Assembly: GCA_009377645.1 (NCBI GenBank)
Contig: WHTQ01000040.1
Location: 1 to 36,239 of the forward strand
Direction of reading: 5' to 3'
Source of the DNA: Micromonosporaceae bacterium
GTDB taxonomy: Bacteria; Actinomycetota; Actinomycetes; Mycobacteriales; Micromonosporaceae
Length of the DNA: 36,239 nt
Shown one piece after another: positions 15,247-23,410 of this stretch (position 1 is its first letter; every line of letters begins with the position of its first letter). A model generated the notes under the pieces. It did no database searches. It saw only the letters and a program-made list of their open reading frames with translations, and was not told where the DNA came from. Both the position numbers and the translations under genes were made by a program.

Positions 15247-15352
15247 CGACAACGATGGCCTCCCAGTCCAACCTCGGGCGAGCGTACGAGGGCGGCGGCA
15301 GACCGCCAGGGCTGAAACCTTATCGTGTCCCGGCCACCGCCGGCCGAGGTGG

Positions 15353-16207
15353 CTACCGCAGGCCGGCCCAGGGCTCCTTGCCCGGCACCGCACGGCCGGC
15401 CGGGCAGGACCGCCGGAAATCGCACCAGCCGCACCGCGGACCGGGAGCGGTCGGGAACGCCTGGTCCGGGTCGGTGCCGGCGGCCACCGCCCGCTCCGCG
15501 GCCCGGATGTCGGTGGCGGTCGCCTCGGCCCGCTGCACCTGCCGGGCGATCGCCGCCTCGGTCAGCTCCGCGGCGGCGACCGTGCCGGTCGGCAGGTGGT
15601 GCAGCTCCACCCGCCGGCAGGCGCGCCGGAACACCAGCCCGGCGGCGAACGCGTACAGCGACAGGGCCGGGGAGGCGCGAGCGTCGTCCTGGTCCGGCAC
15701 GGCCCGGCCGGTCTTGTAGTCGACGATCACCAGCTCACCGTCGGGCCCGGCGTCGATCCGGTCGGCCCGGCCGTGGAAGGCCATCACCGAGGTCCGCGCT
15801 GCCACCACCCGCTCCACCCCGAGCGGCTCGGCCGGCAGGGCAGGCAGGTAGGACTCGAGCCAGCCCAGCGCGCGCCGCCACACCTCCCGCTCCTGCGGCA
15901 GGTCCCGGTAGCCTTCCCGCACCCAGGTGGCCTTCAGCAGGGTCGGCACGACCCGCGGATCCCGTTGCGCCGGCGGCACCTCGTACCAGTTCCGCAGGGC
16001 GGTGTGCACGCTCGCGCCCAGTGAGTTGTGCCCCCACGGTGGCCCCTTCGGCGGGGTGGGGCGGTCCAGGTACGCATACCGGTAGCGGCGTGGGCAGTCG
16101 GCGAACGCCCCGAGCCGGCTCGGGGTCGCCACCACCAACCGGTCCGGCATTCCCGGCAGCTGCGGCTGCTCCGGCACGGCCGGCCTCCCGGTCAACGGTG
16201 CTCCCAT
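15353..16207 (-). CDS. RecB-family PD-(D/E)XK nuclease with Fe-S cysteines
   Basis: A 284-residue stand-alone nuclease domain of the RecB/AddB/Cas4-like type. The catalytic core is GRADRID followed by ELVIVDYKTG (the D-x-K pair). Four cysteines match the iron-sulfur layout of this class: FADCPRRYRY near the N-terminus and CGWCDFRRSC near the C-terminus. HTALRNWYE carries the conserved histidine. No helicase domain. ATG 16207 is chosen because the conserved SPSRLGAF-like strand begins shortly after; GTG 16240 is possible. CAGGAT six nt before 16207 may be a -10 box. In many actinobacteria such proteins stand alone; a repair role is likely. Confidence 0.85.
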   Translation of the reverse strand: MGAPLTGRPAVPEQPQLPGMPDRLVVATPSRLGAFADCPRRYRYAYLDRPTPPKGPPWGHNSLGASVHTALRNWYEVPPAQRDPRVVPTLLKATWVREGYRDLPQEREVWRRALGWLESYLPALPAEPLGVERVVAARTSVMAFHGRADRIDAGPDGELVIVDYKTGRAVPDQDDARASPALSLYAFAAGLVFRRACRRVELHHLPTGTVAAAELTEAAIARQVQRAEATATDIRAAERAVAAGTDPDQAFPTAPGPRCGWCDFRRSCPAGRAVPGKEPWAGLR

Positions 16208-16252
16208 ACCCCGATCCTGCCAGCGGGGTGCGACAGCCACGCTGTCCGGCTG

Positions 16253-17554
16253 CTATCCGGGCTCGACCACCAGCACGGCCGCGCCGGCCAGGGGGGTCAC
16301 CTCGACCCCGCCCGGAGAGCCGGCCAGCAGCCGCTCCGGCGCCAGCCGGACCAGGCCGTCGGCGGTCGGCAGCACCGCCCGCTCCGGATCGAGCCAGACC
16401 GGCTTCCCGGTCACGGCGGAGACCTCCGGCACGGTGGTGACCGCCGGTTGCTGCGCGAACGCCGCCGCCACGTCCACCAGGACCGGCCCGGCCTCCGGGT
16501 CCCCGGTGGTGGTGACCAGCCACCGGCCGTCCGGTGAGAGCGCGGCCGGCCCGTCCACCGACAGCCCGCCACCCCCCGAGAGCTCGCCCGGCAGGCAGGC
16601 CACCTCGGCCGGTGCCAGCTCCCGGTCGACCGCCAGCCGGGCCAGGCAGGCGCCGGCGGGCTCCCCGCCGGACTGCGGTGGCACCAGCCCGAGCGCTTCC
16701 TGCCCGCCCGGCAGCGCACCGTACACCCGCGTCACCTGGTCGTTCCAGGCTGGACGGTAGTCATCCGCGGTGGGCAGCCAGGTGTCCCAGCCGGCCGGGT
16801 CGGTGCGGGACAGCAGCACCCTCTCGCCGAGGAACCCGACCGGCAGCCCGCCGCCCTCCGGCGCCGCGGTGGTGAACCGCTCCACCAGGTCGCCCTGGCC
16901 GGACAGGCGGGCGGTGGCCAGCACCGCCCCCCGCCGCCAGGCCACCCGCTCCCGCTCGACCACGATCGAGTCCATCCCGGCCAGCACCGTCACGGACGCC
17001 CCGTCCGCGCCCAGCCACCAGAGCCGGGTGGTGCCCGGGTCTCCGCCGACCACCGCCCAGCCCTCGGCCACCCGGTGAGCGGACACCACCGTGTCGACCG
17101 CCCCGAGATCCATCGTCCGGCCGTCCCCGGTGGCCAGCACCCGGCCGCCGGTGACGCCGTCCCCGACCAGGTCGGCGGCGAGGGCGAACGGCAGCGCCGG
17201 GTCATGGGCCAGCTCGGCCGGCCGGTCCGGAGTCGGGGCGGCAGTGGCCACCGGGTCGCCGATCCGCCCGGCGGCCGGCCCGAGCGTGGTGCCGCCCGAG
17301 CCCTGCCAGTCCTGCAGCAGCACACCGGTGGCGAGCACGGTGGCGCCGACCACCGCGACCAGCCCGACCAGCTGCCGGCGCCGGTGGGTGCGGCGGGCCC
17401 GGGCGACCACCGCACCCGCCAGGTCGGTACGCGGGAGCCGGCCGCGGGCCGACTGGCCAGCAAGGCAGTCGCGCACCTGGCCTTCCCACGTGTCCTGGTC
17501 CGCCACGCCGAATAGACGCCCCGGTGCGGATCGCCGGTTGTCAGGCTGAGGCAC
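16253..17554 (-). CDS. Putative anti-sigma / sigma-regulatory membrane protein
   Basis: About 433 residues: a cytoplasmic N-terminal part of about 60 residues (DTWEGQVRDCLAGQ... RARRTHRRRQ), one membrane segment (about 62-82, LVGLVAVVGATVLATGVLL), and a large extracytoplasmic part with repeated WxxxxG/Dxx-type strands resembling a beta-propeller. I recognise no precise family. Its 5' end overlaps the 3' end of the SigE-family sigma gene by 14 nt if GTG 17554 is used; GTG 17506 would leave a gap of 34 nt. The one-membrane layout right after an ECF-like sigma gene is typical of a factor that restrains that sigma; this is inference from position, and no zinc HxxxCxxC anti-sigma motif is seen. 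Confidence 0.6.
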   Translation of the reverse strand: MPQPDNRRSAPGRLFGVADQDTWEGQVRDCLAGQSARGRLPRTDLAGAVVARARRTHRRRQLVGLVAVVGATVLATGVLLQDWQGSGGTTLGPAAGRIGDPVATAAPTPDRPAELAHDPALPFALAADLVGDGVTGGRVLATGDGRTMDLGAVDTVVSAHRVAEGWAVVGGDPGTTRLWWLGADGASVTVLAGMDSIVVERERVAWRRGAVLATARLSGQGDLVERFTTAAPEGGGLPVGFLGERVLLSRTDPAGWDTWLPTADDYRPAWNDQVTRVYGALPGGQEALGLVPPQSGGEPAGACLARLAVDRELAPAEVACLPGELSGGGGLSVDGPAALSPDGRWLVTTTGDPEAGPVLVDVAAAFAQQPAVTTVPEVSAVTGKPVWLDPERAVLPTADGLVRLAPERLLAGSPGGVEVTPLAGAAVLVVEPG

Positions 17555-18332
17555 CGCTGCCCCGCATTCCGGCTGGCCCGTGGGCGGCCGGCAGCGGCAC
17601 CGGTGAGCCCGGGGTGGCCGGGGCGGCCGGCCCGGACGGCGGCCCGGCGGGCGGGCCGGCCAGCGGCCCGGACGATCCGGCCGGGGACTGCGCGGCCCGG
17701 GCAGCCCGGACCGGGACCGGTTCGGCCGGGACCGGTTCCGCCGGGACCGGGCGGGCCGGTGTGGGAGCCACCGGGGCGGGAGTCGCTGCAGCCGGCCGGA
17801 CCACTCCCTCCGCGGCGAGCCGCCGGCGGAGCGTCGCCAGCGCCCGGGCGGTCTGGCTCTTGACGGTGCCCGGCGAGATCTCCAGCAGGTCCGCGGTCTG
17901 CGCCTCGGACAGGTCCTCGTAGAAGCGCAGCACCAGCACCGCCCGCTGGCGGGCCGGTAGGGCCCGGACGTGCCGCCACAGCAGGTCCCGCTCCAGCGCC
18001 TGCTCGTGCCGGTCCGGCCCGGGCTGCTCCGGCAGCACCTCGGTCGGCCGCTCCCCGTGCCACCGCCGGCGCCACCAGCTGGTGGCGGTGTTGATCAGCA
18101 CCCGCCGGGCGTACGGCTCGACCGCCTCGATCCCACCCAGCCGCTTCCAGGCCAGATAGGTCTTGGTCAACGCGGTCTGCAGCAGGTCCTCGGCGGTCGC
18201 CCAGTCACCGGCGAGCAGGTACGCGGTGCGCAGCAGAGCACTGGAGCGGGCCGCGACGAACTCGCGGAACTCCTCCTCCATGCTCGGCAGTTCGGCGCTG
18301 CCTGTCAGCCGAACCGACTTCCTCTGCGCCAC
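17541..18332 (-). CDS. SigE-family ECF RNA polymerase sigma factor
   Basis: About 263 residues. Region 2 (AYLLAGDWATAEDLLQTALTK, then YARRVLINTATSWWRRRW) and region 4 (LPARQRAVLVLRFYEDLSEAQTADLL, then GTVKSQTARALATLRRRL) are complete, of the actinobacterial SigE subfamily. After residue about 185 comes a long Pro/Ala/Gly/Val tail with a repeated VPAEP unit, about 75 residues that are not part of the sigma fold. GTG 18332 is chosen because GGGAGG lies eight nt upstream; ATG 18281 is the other candidate and starts right at the sigma fold. It is 57 nt after the PH-domain gene and overlaps the putative regulator downstream. Confidence 0.88.
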   Translation of the reverse strand: MAQRKSVRLTGSAELPSMEEEFREFVAARSSALLRTAYLLAGDWATAEDLLQTALTKTYLAWKRLGGIEAVEPYARRVLINTATSWWRRRWHGERPTEVLPEQPGPDRHEQALERDLLWRHVRALPARQRAVLVLRFYEDLSEAQTADLLEISPGTVKSQTARALATLRRRLAAEGVVRPAAATPAPVAPTPARPVPAEPVPAEPVPVRAARAAQSPAGSSGPLAGPPAGPPSGPAAPATPGSPVPLPAAHGPAGMRGSGASA

Positions 18333-18389
18333 CCCGGCCGCCTCCCGACGCTGGTTGCCGGCCAGCGTACCCGCCGGCCCGAGAGACAT

Positions 18390-19208
18390 TCATGAGTCGC
18401 CGGCCCGCTGTTCTTCCTCCGATTCGTCGGGACTGCCGCCCATTCGGGCCTCGACCGCCGCCGGTTCGTACATCTCCTCCACCACCCGCAGGTACAGCTC
18501 GTTCGGGTTGGGAAGGTAGGGCACCTCGCGAAGCGCCTGGTCCTGCCCGGCCGACTCCAGCACGAAGGTCCCGTAGTTGAGCATCCGGCCCAGCGGCGAC
18601 TGCTCGTACTTCATGTCCGTGACTCGCAGCAGCGGCATCATCGCGACCTTGCGGGTGATGATCCCGCTGACCTTCATCACCCGCTTGTTGGTGAGGATGA
18701 ACCGGTCGAAGTGCCAGTCCGCCACCCGCCACGCGACGTAGCCCATCACGCCCAGCCAGACCAGGACCAGCACCAGGGCCAGCCAGCCGGCGCCGACCCA
18801 CCGGGTGGCCAGCCCGGACAGCCAGCCCAGCGCGAAGGTGCTCAGCACACCGATCGTGATCGGCCAGCCGAGGGAGATGATGTGCCGTTTCCACTCCCCG
18901 CGGTAGCGCTCGGTCGGGAACAGGTAGCGCGCGACCAGCCCGCTCGCCTCGTCCTCCAGCGGCAGCACCCGGCGGATGGCGGTCGAGGCGCCGCCCTCGT
19001 CGCCCTGTAGGCCGGCCAGCTCCGCCGGGTCGATCTGTGGCGGCTCCCCCAGGTCCTCGGCGAGATCCAGGTCGGGGACCGCCGCCCGCCCCATCACCTG
19101 GGTGTCGGAGTCGCCCAGATCCGGGTCGTCGAACCAGTCCGGCCGGTCCGGATGGTTCGGCCCGTCCGGCCGGTCGCCGCGCCCACGCCCGGGGGGCTCG
19201 CCGGCCAT
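18390..19208 (-). CDS. PH-domain (bPH2-type) membrane protein
   Basis: A 272-residue protein. Residues 1-85 are acidic and probably disordered (DWFDDPDLGDSD). VARYLFPTERYRGEWKRH leads into two membrane segments (about 108-130 and 138-160), then a bacterial PH domain: DRFILTNKRVMKVSGIITRKV, MPLLRVTDMKYEQSPLGRMLNYGTFVLESAG. This matches the YdbS/bPH2 pattern. The C-terminus is acidic again. The role is unknown, probably in membrane homeostasis. It follows a tiny membrane protein gene by 2 nt and is 57 nt before the sigma gene, so the three may be co-transcribed. Confidence 0.85.
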   Translation of the reverse strand: MAGEPPGRGRGDRPDGPNHPDRPDWFDDPDLGDSDTQVMGRAAVPDLDLAEDLGEPPQIDPAELAGLQGDEGGASTAIRRVLPLEDEASGLVARYLFPTERYRGEWKRHIISLGWPITIGVLSTFALGWLSGLATRWVGAGWLALVLVLVWLGVMGYVAWRVADWHFDRFILTNKRVMKVSGIITRKVAMMPLLRVTDMKYEQSPLGRMLNYGTFVLESAGQDQALREVPYLPNPNELYLRVVEEMYEPAAVEARMGGSPDESEEEQRAGDS

Positions 19209-19210
19209 GG

Positions 19211-19369
19211 CTATGCGACCAGCTCCGAGACGAAGTCACCGAAGCCCTGGAACATGTTCGTTAAGCCGTTGCCCAGCGCCCGCACCACGTCCGCTGCGTC
19301 GCCGGGGTTGTAGGCGATGAACAGGATCAAGAACGCGAGTCCGCCCCAGACCATTATCTTCTTGACCAT
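19211..19369 (-). CDS. Small membrane protein upstream of the PH-domain gene
   Basis: A 52-residue protein: MVKKIMVWGGLAFLILFIAY is a single membrane segment, followed by NPGDAADVVRALGNG and an amphipathic FQGFGDFVSELVA end. Similar small proteins beside PH-domain genes are common in actinobacteria (remembered, no family name). ATG 19369 has GGGAGGAGG about 9 nt upstream. It likely heads the operon. TTGACA at 19417-19412 on the minus strand is a good -35 box, though the -10 region 17 nt on (GGTGCA) is weak. Confidence 0.7.
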   Translation of the reverse strand: MVKKIMVWGGLAFLILFIAYNPGDAADVVRALGNGLTNMFQGFGDFVSELVA

Positions 19370-19548
19370 GCGGTCGGCCTCCTCCCACTGCACCGGGCCG
19401 CGCTGTGGCGATGTCAAGAATATCAGCGTCTGGGTCGATCCGGGCGTTTGTCGGCCACCGTCCCGAGCCCGGCGCCTAGGTTAGTCGACCGTCGCCCGCC
19501 CGCCCGGCAGGCGCGCCGGACCGGTCCGGCCTCACGGAGGGCCGGTGG

Positions 19549-20199
19549 TCAGCCGGGCAGGCGCGCGGACAGCGCCCCGTACACGAGCTCGGGTGGCAGC
19601 CAGTCGACCAGGTCGCGCAGGACGAGGTCGTCGGTGAGCAGGTAGCCGGTGGTGGCCGGCCAGCCGATCCCGACCAGCCAGACCCCCCGCGCCTCCCCGG
19701 CGTAGGCGCTGCACCCGTCCGCCGACGGAATCGACCACAGTGGAGTCGGATGGCCGCCCGCCCGGACCTTGGCGTGGGCCGGCCGGCCAGCCATCGCCTC
19801 GGCCAGCCGGGGCCCCGGGTCCGGCCCAGGCAGGCCGGCGTAGTGGCTAGCCAGGCCCACCCCGGGCGCCTCGGACACCAGCAGCAGGTCGGCCGGCCCG
19901 CCGCTCAACGGGGCCGGCCCGGTGATCGCGAGCACGGTGGCCCGGACCCCGTCACGCTCGTCCCCGACCCAGCCCACCCCGGCCACGGTCCAGCCGGCCG
20001 GCAGCGGCCACGGGCACCACAGCGGCACCCGGTTGCGGTGCCGGGCCACCTCGTACACGGCCGCCGCCATCACCTCCGGGCCGATGTGCGCGGGCAGGTG
20101 CAGGGGTGCGACCTGGCCGCACTCGTCACAGCGCCAGTCGGTGTGCATCAGGTCGGGCGGGCGCACCGAACCCCGGCACCGCGGGCAGCTCACCCTCAC
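19549..20199 (-). CDS. DUF6758 family zinc-ribbon protein
   Basis: A 216-residue actinobacterial protein. The N-terminal CPRCRGSVRPPDLMHTDWRCDECG holds two CxxC pairs, a zinc ribbon. The rest matches remembered Streptomyces homologues closely: VPLWCPWPLPAGW, GPAPLSGGPADLLLVSE, GVGLASHYAGLPGPDPGP, PAHAKVRAGGHPTPLW, GEARGVWLVGIGWP, and the ending YGALSARL. Function unknown. GTG 20199 is chosen because GAAGGGG lies five nt before it; the longer open frame upstream reads through the palindromic repeat at 20249-20298. Confidence 0.82.
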   Translation of the reverse strand: MRVSCPRCRGSVRPPDLMHTDWRCDECGQVAPLHLPAHIGPEVMAAAVYEVARHRNRVPLWCPWPLPAGWTVAGVGWVGDERDGVRATVLAITGPAPLSGGPADLLLVSEAPGVGLASHYAGLPGPDPGPRLAEAMAGRPAHAKVRAGGHPTPLWSIPSADGCSAYAGEARGVWLVGIGWPATTGYLLTDDLVLRDLVDWLPPELVYGALSARLPG

Positions 20200-20248
20200 G
20201 CCCACCCCTTCACAGTGGACCGGGCACCGGACCGAAGTCAACCCCGGC

Positions 20249-20298
20249 GTTGACCATGGACCCACGGCACGACACGCCGACGAAACCCCATGATCAAC
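20249..20298. repeat. Palindromic stop-codon repeat, copy 1
   Basis: A 50-bp element bounded by GTTGACCATGG and CCATGATCAAC, inverted repeats with one mismatch in 11. Its inside (ACGGCACGACACG...CCGACGAAAC) matches the reverse complement of the second copy at 29756-29817, but lacks 12 nt between two GACACG direct repeats. The TGA stop of the TrmH-family gene (20296-20294 on the minus strand) is the TGA of the element's terminal GTTGATCATGG. It lies between two minus-strand genes and could act as a terminator hairpin. Confidence 0.8.
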
Positions 20299-20893
20299 CG
20301 GTACGGGGGGTGGTGGCGTGGGTCTGGATCCAGGCATGCATGGCGATTCCGGACGCGACGCCGGCGTTGATCGAGCGGGTCGACCCGTACTGGGCGATCG
20401 AGTAGAGCCGGTCGCAGGCGGCGCGGGCGGCGGTGGACAGGCCGGGACCTTCTTGGCCGAACAGCAGGATGCACTGCCGGGGCAACGGTTCGGTTTCCAG
20501 CGGGCGGCTGCCGGGGAGGTTGTCGATCCCGATCAGCGGCAGGCCGGCGGCCTTGGCCCAGCCGGCCAGCTCGGCGATCGTGTCGTGGTGGCGCAGGTGC
20601 TGGTAGCGGTCGGTGACCATCGCCCCGCGCCGGTTCCACCTCCGCCGGCCGACGATGTGCACCTCGCGGGCCAGGAACGCGTTGGCGGTCCGGACCACCG
20701 TGCCGATGTTCAGGTCGTGCTGCCAGTTCTCGATCGCGACGTGGAACTCGTGCCGGCGGGTGTCCAGGTCGGCCACGATCGCCTCCACCCGCCAGTAGCG
20801 GTACCGGTCGGCGACGTTGCGCCGGTCACCGGCGGCCAGCAGCTCCGGGTCGTAGCGCGGGTGGTCCGGCCACGGGCCCGGCCACGGGCCCAC
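20294..20893 (-). CDS. TrmH-family (SPOUT) RNA 2'-O-methyltransferase
   Basis: About 199 residues of the SpoU/TrmH class, which methylates ribose in tRNA or rRNA using S-adenosylmethionine. Motif 1 is NIGTVVRTANAF, motif 2 LLFGQEGPGLS, motif 3 AQYGSTRSINAGVASGIAMHAW, where the usual SLNVSVA is SINAGVA. There is an N-terminal extension YDPELLAAGDRRNVADRYRYWR typical of the actinobacterial form. The start is uncertain: GTG 20893, or TTG 20905 overlapping the upstream stop (TTGA). The stop codon is supplied by the palindromic repeat at 20249-20298. The exact RNA target is not readable. Confidence 0.85.
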   Translation of the reverse strand: MGPWPGPWPDHPRYDPELLAAGDRRNVADRYRYWRVEAIVADLDTRRHEFHVAIENWQHDLNIGTVVRTANAFLAREVHIVGRRRWNRRGAMVTDRYQHLRHHDTIAELAGWAKAAGLPLIGIDNLPGSRPLETEPLPRQCILLFGQEGPGLSTAARAACDRLYSIAQYGSTRSINAGVASGIAMHAWIQTHATTPRTG

Positions 20894-20901
20894 CCCGACG
20901 G

Positions 20902-21411
20902 TCAAGAAAGCGCGGTGGCGAGGTCGTCGAGGAACTCCCGCTCCACCGGCGGGACCGTCTCGCCGCTCAGGCCGAGCACTCCCCCGGAGCGGGACGCCCC
21001 GAACACCCGTACCGCCACCTGCTGGATCCAGTGCCGGTAGGCGGCGGCATCGGCCGGGTCCGCGCCGCGCAGGACGTCCGCCACCCGGCGGCATTCCGCG
21101 AGCACCCCGGACCGCCGCGCCGGCGGCCCGTCCGGCGGCGCGGCCGGCTCCGGGCGGTCGTCTTCCGGCTCCGAGTAGATCGCCGCCACCACCGCCCGGA
21201 CCAGGTCGCTGTCCGACCCGCGGCCGGCGGCGATCGCGTCCAGGCCGGCGAGGCCCTCGGCGACGGTCCGGCGTGACCCGCCTTCCCGCAGCGCGATCGT
21301 CGCGATCATGATCTCGGCGGGCAGCTGGGTGAGCAGGCGCCACTTGTCCGTGGCGAACCCGTGGGCCGCGAACCGGACCGGATATCGGGGGGCTGAGCTG
21401 GCACGGGGCAT
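20902..21411 (-). CDS. Protein of unknown function, helical
   Basis: 169 residues with no family I recognise. It looks all-helical: a conserved-looking N-terminal part (YPVRFAAHGFATDKWRLLTQLPAEIMIATIALREGG), then GLAGLDAIAAG, an acidic Pro-rich link (EPEDDRPEPAAPPDGPP), and a helix ADPADAAAYRHWIQQVAVRVFGASR. There is no membrane segment. ATG 21411 has AGGAGGT eight nt upstream, a strong ribosome site. The TrmH-family gene starts at or just after its stop, so the two are coupled. Codon bias supports a real gene. Confidence 0.7.
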   Translation of the reverse strand: MPRASSAPRYPVRFAAHGFATDKWRLLTQLPAEIMIATIALREGGSRRTVAEGLAGLDAIAAGRGSDSDLVRAVVAAIYSEPEDDRPEPAAPPDGPPARRSGVLAECRRVADVLRGADPADAAAYRHWIQQVAVRVFGASRSGGVLGLSGETVPPVEREFLDDLATALS

Positions 21412-21655
21412 GGGGACTGACCTCCTGGGGTCAGCATAAGCCTGAACCGGCCCGCGGCGTACCTGGCTTGTCACAACTGACCGGAGCGCTGCCCCCCCCC
21501 GCCGGCTCCGCAGACTCAGCAATGAGCGACGGGGCTCTGCCGCTCCCGCCGCCCACGCTGTGTGACACCTGATTCTGCCGGAGCCGGAGCGGCTGCAACA
21601 GGGGGCCGGCGGCGAGACCCTGGTCACATCTGCGGCCGGGTACTGTCTGGACCCA

Positions 21656-22090
21656 ATGGACAGGTTGACGCGGCGGGGACGGGCGATCCGGCTGGCGGCC
21701 ACCGCGGTAGCCGCCGGCCTGCTGCTGGCGGGCACGCTGTGGGGCGAGGACGACCACTTCCCGTTCGGCCCGTTCAAGATGTACGCGAGCGCGGTCGACC
21801 TGGACGCGCCGGCCGAGGACACCCGGCTGGAGGCGATCGACCCGGCCGGGCGGACGGTGCTGCTGACCCCGGACAACACCGGCTTCCGGCGGGCCGAGTT
21901 CGAGGGCCAGCTGGGGCGGTTCCAGGAGCAGCCGGAGCTGCTGGCCACGGTCGTCGACGCGTACCAGCGGCGCAACCCGACCGCGCCGCACCCGACCGAG
22001 ATCCGGCTGGTGGTGCGGTGGCACGAGGTACGCGACTTCGAGGTCACCGGAGCCTGGCGCGACGAGGTGCTGGCCACATGGCGGCCGTGA
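21656..22090 (+). CDS. Membrane-anchored partner of the HTTM protein
   Basis: 144 residues: an N-terminal membrane segment (about 10-28, AIRLAATAVAAGLLLAGTLWG), then the motif DDHFPFGPFKMYA, and a small extracytoplasmic domain with strands ending in IRLVVRWHEVRDFEV. I know of no named family, but proteins with an FPFGPFKMY stretch are commonly found beside HTTM genes. It overlaps the HTTM gene start by 13 nt (or 4 nt if GTG 22087 is used), so translation is coupled. TACTGT at 21641-21646 is a possible -10 box. Confidence 0.7.
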   Translation: MDRLTRRGRAIRLAATAVAAGLLLAGTLWGEDDHFPFGPFKMYASAVDLDAPAEDTRLEAIDPAGRTVLLTPDNTGFRRAEFEGQLGRFQEQPELLATVVDAYQRRNPTAPHPTEIRLVVRWHEVRDFEVTGAWRDEVLATWRP

Positions 22091-23049
22091 CCGCGGCCGC
22101 GGCGATGGCCCGGTGGCTGACCGCGCCGGTGCCGCTGGGCCGGCTGGCCGCGTTCCGGACCCTGGTCTACCTGTTCGTGATCGGCGACCTGCTCCACTTC
22201 ACGTCCTGGGTGCGCGGGCACGCGGACCTGCCCGGAGAGCTGTACCGGCCGCTGCTGGTCGGCCGGCTGCTGCCGTTCCCCACCCCCACACCGGCGCTGG
22301 TGTACGGGGTGTTCGCCGCCCTGCTGCTCGCCGCCGCGGTGGCCGCCACCGGCCGGCTGCCCCGGCTGGCCGGCGGCGCGGTCGCCCTGCTCTACCTGCA
22401 GTGGATGCTGATCGCGATGAGCTACGGGAAGGTGGACCACGACCGGTTCGGCCTGCTGGTCGCGCTGGCTGTGCTGGCCACCGTCGGCCGGGCCCGGCAC
22501 GGCGACCCGACCCGGTCGGAGGCGGCCGGCTGGGCCTTGCGCGCCACCCAGCTCGCGGTGGTCGCCACGTACTTCCTTGCCTCCTGGGCGAAGCTGCGCT
22601 ACGGCGGGCTGGACTGGATCACCAGCGCCACCCTCACCTGGGCGATCATCCGCCGCGGCACGGTGCTGGGCGACGCACTGCTCGGCGCGCCCTGGCTGCT
22701 GATCGCCGGCCAGGCCGGGATCGTCGCCTTCGAGCTGCTCAGCCCGCTGCTGTTCGTGCTGCGGGAACGCTGGCGGTACGCGGCGGTGGGGTTCCTCTAC
22801 TCGTTCCACCTGGTCTCGTTCGCCGCCATCACGATCTCGTTTCTGCCACACCTGGTGGCGATGACCAGCTTCCTGCCGCTGGAACGGGTCCGGCCGGTCG
22901 AGTGGGTGCGGCGGTGGTGGCGGCGGCGCCGGTCAGGCGGGGCGGGGCAGCGCGCAGGCGGCGGTGCCGCCGGGCAGCCGGTGCCGGTTCCGGGCGACCC
23001 ACCGGTACGCGGGCCAGGCGAGCGCGCGCACCGGGCGGACCCGCAGTAG
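22078..23049 (+). CDS. HTTM domain protein (vitamin K carboxylase-like)
   Basis: 323 residues with several membrane segments and the horizontally transferred transmembrane (HTTM) domain shared with vitamin K-dependent gamma-carboxylase. Family signs: RLAAFRTLVYLFVIGDLL, YLQWMLIAMSYGKVDHDRFG, FLASWAKLRYGGLDWI, and FELLSPLLFVLRERWRYAAVGFLYSFHLVSF. The last 45 residues (from RRWWRRRRSGG) are low-complexity Gly/Pro/Arg and are read from the antisense of the DCC-family gene, with a 117-nt overlap. The actual reaction of bacterial HTTM proteins is mostly unknown. Start: ATG 22078 or GTG 22087 (GTGA overlap). Confidence 0.8.
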   Translation: MAAVTAAAAMARWLTAPVPLGRLAAFRTLVYLFVIGDLLHFTSWVRGHADLPGELYRPLLVGRLLPFPTPTPALVYGVFAALLLAAAVAATGRLPRLAGGAVALLYLQWMLIAMSYGKVDHDRFGLLVALAVLATVGRARHGDPTRSEAAGWALRATQLAVVATYFLASWAKLRYGGLDWITSATLTWAIIRRGTVLGDALLGAPWLLIAGQAGIVAFELLSPLLFVLRERWRYAAVGFLYSFHLVSFAAITISFLPHLVAMTSFLPLERVRPVEWVRRWWRRRRSGGAGQRAGGGAAGQPVPVPGDPPVRGPGERAHRADPQ

Positions 23050-23307
23050 CCGGCCCACCAGCCGCCACCCCAGGTGACTGGTCAGCAGCAGCGCGGCGAT
23101 CGCGTCCGGGCCGGCCAGCGGAGCCGGGGCACCCGGCGCCACCCACTGCACCGCCTCCTGGCACTCCGGCTCGGTCAGCCCGAGCCCGGCCAGGTCGGCG
23201 AACTGCCACGGCATGATCACCGCCCGGGTCGGCACCCACCGCTGCGCGAACCGGGCGCAGGTGGTGCAGAACGCGCAGTCACCGTCGTAGACAAACGTCG
23301 CCTCCAT
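22933..23307 (-). CDS. DCC-family thiol-disulfide oxidoreductase (DUF393)
   Basis: A 124-residue protein beginning MEATFVYDGDCAFC, the DCC signature with redox-like cysteines C11 and C14 plus C17. The thioredoxin-like fold is inferred from the family. It is convergent with the HTTM gene and overlaps its last 117 nt, and it is divergent from thioredoxin, 103 nt away. HTTM and DCC proteins are often encoded together, and a role of DCC in handling thiols for HTTM enzymes is a reasonable inference. Confidence 0.87.
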   Translation of the reverse strand: MEATFVYDGDCAFCTTCARFAQRWVPTRAVIMPWQFADLAGLGLTEPECQEAVQWVAPGAPAPLAGPDAIAALLLTSHLGWRLVGRLLRVRPVRALAWPAYRWVARNRHRLPGGTAACALPRPA

Positions 23308-23410
23308 GCACCCATTGTCCCACCCCGCCCCTCGGGGCACCGGAATACCGGTGTCCGTCCTGGGAGTTATGCCGGTGGGTAACCAGACCAGAGCCGGAAC
23401 GGAGATGCAC

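Noticed and set aside
20200-20337. N-terminal extension of the DUF6758 protein
   Set aside because: The extension reads through the palindromic repeat and lies before a good ribosome site for GTG 20199.
21480-21560. Further copy of the in-CDS repeat in the gap before 21656
   Set aside because: GGCTCCG-like words occur, but neither the start nor the end module is present.
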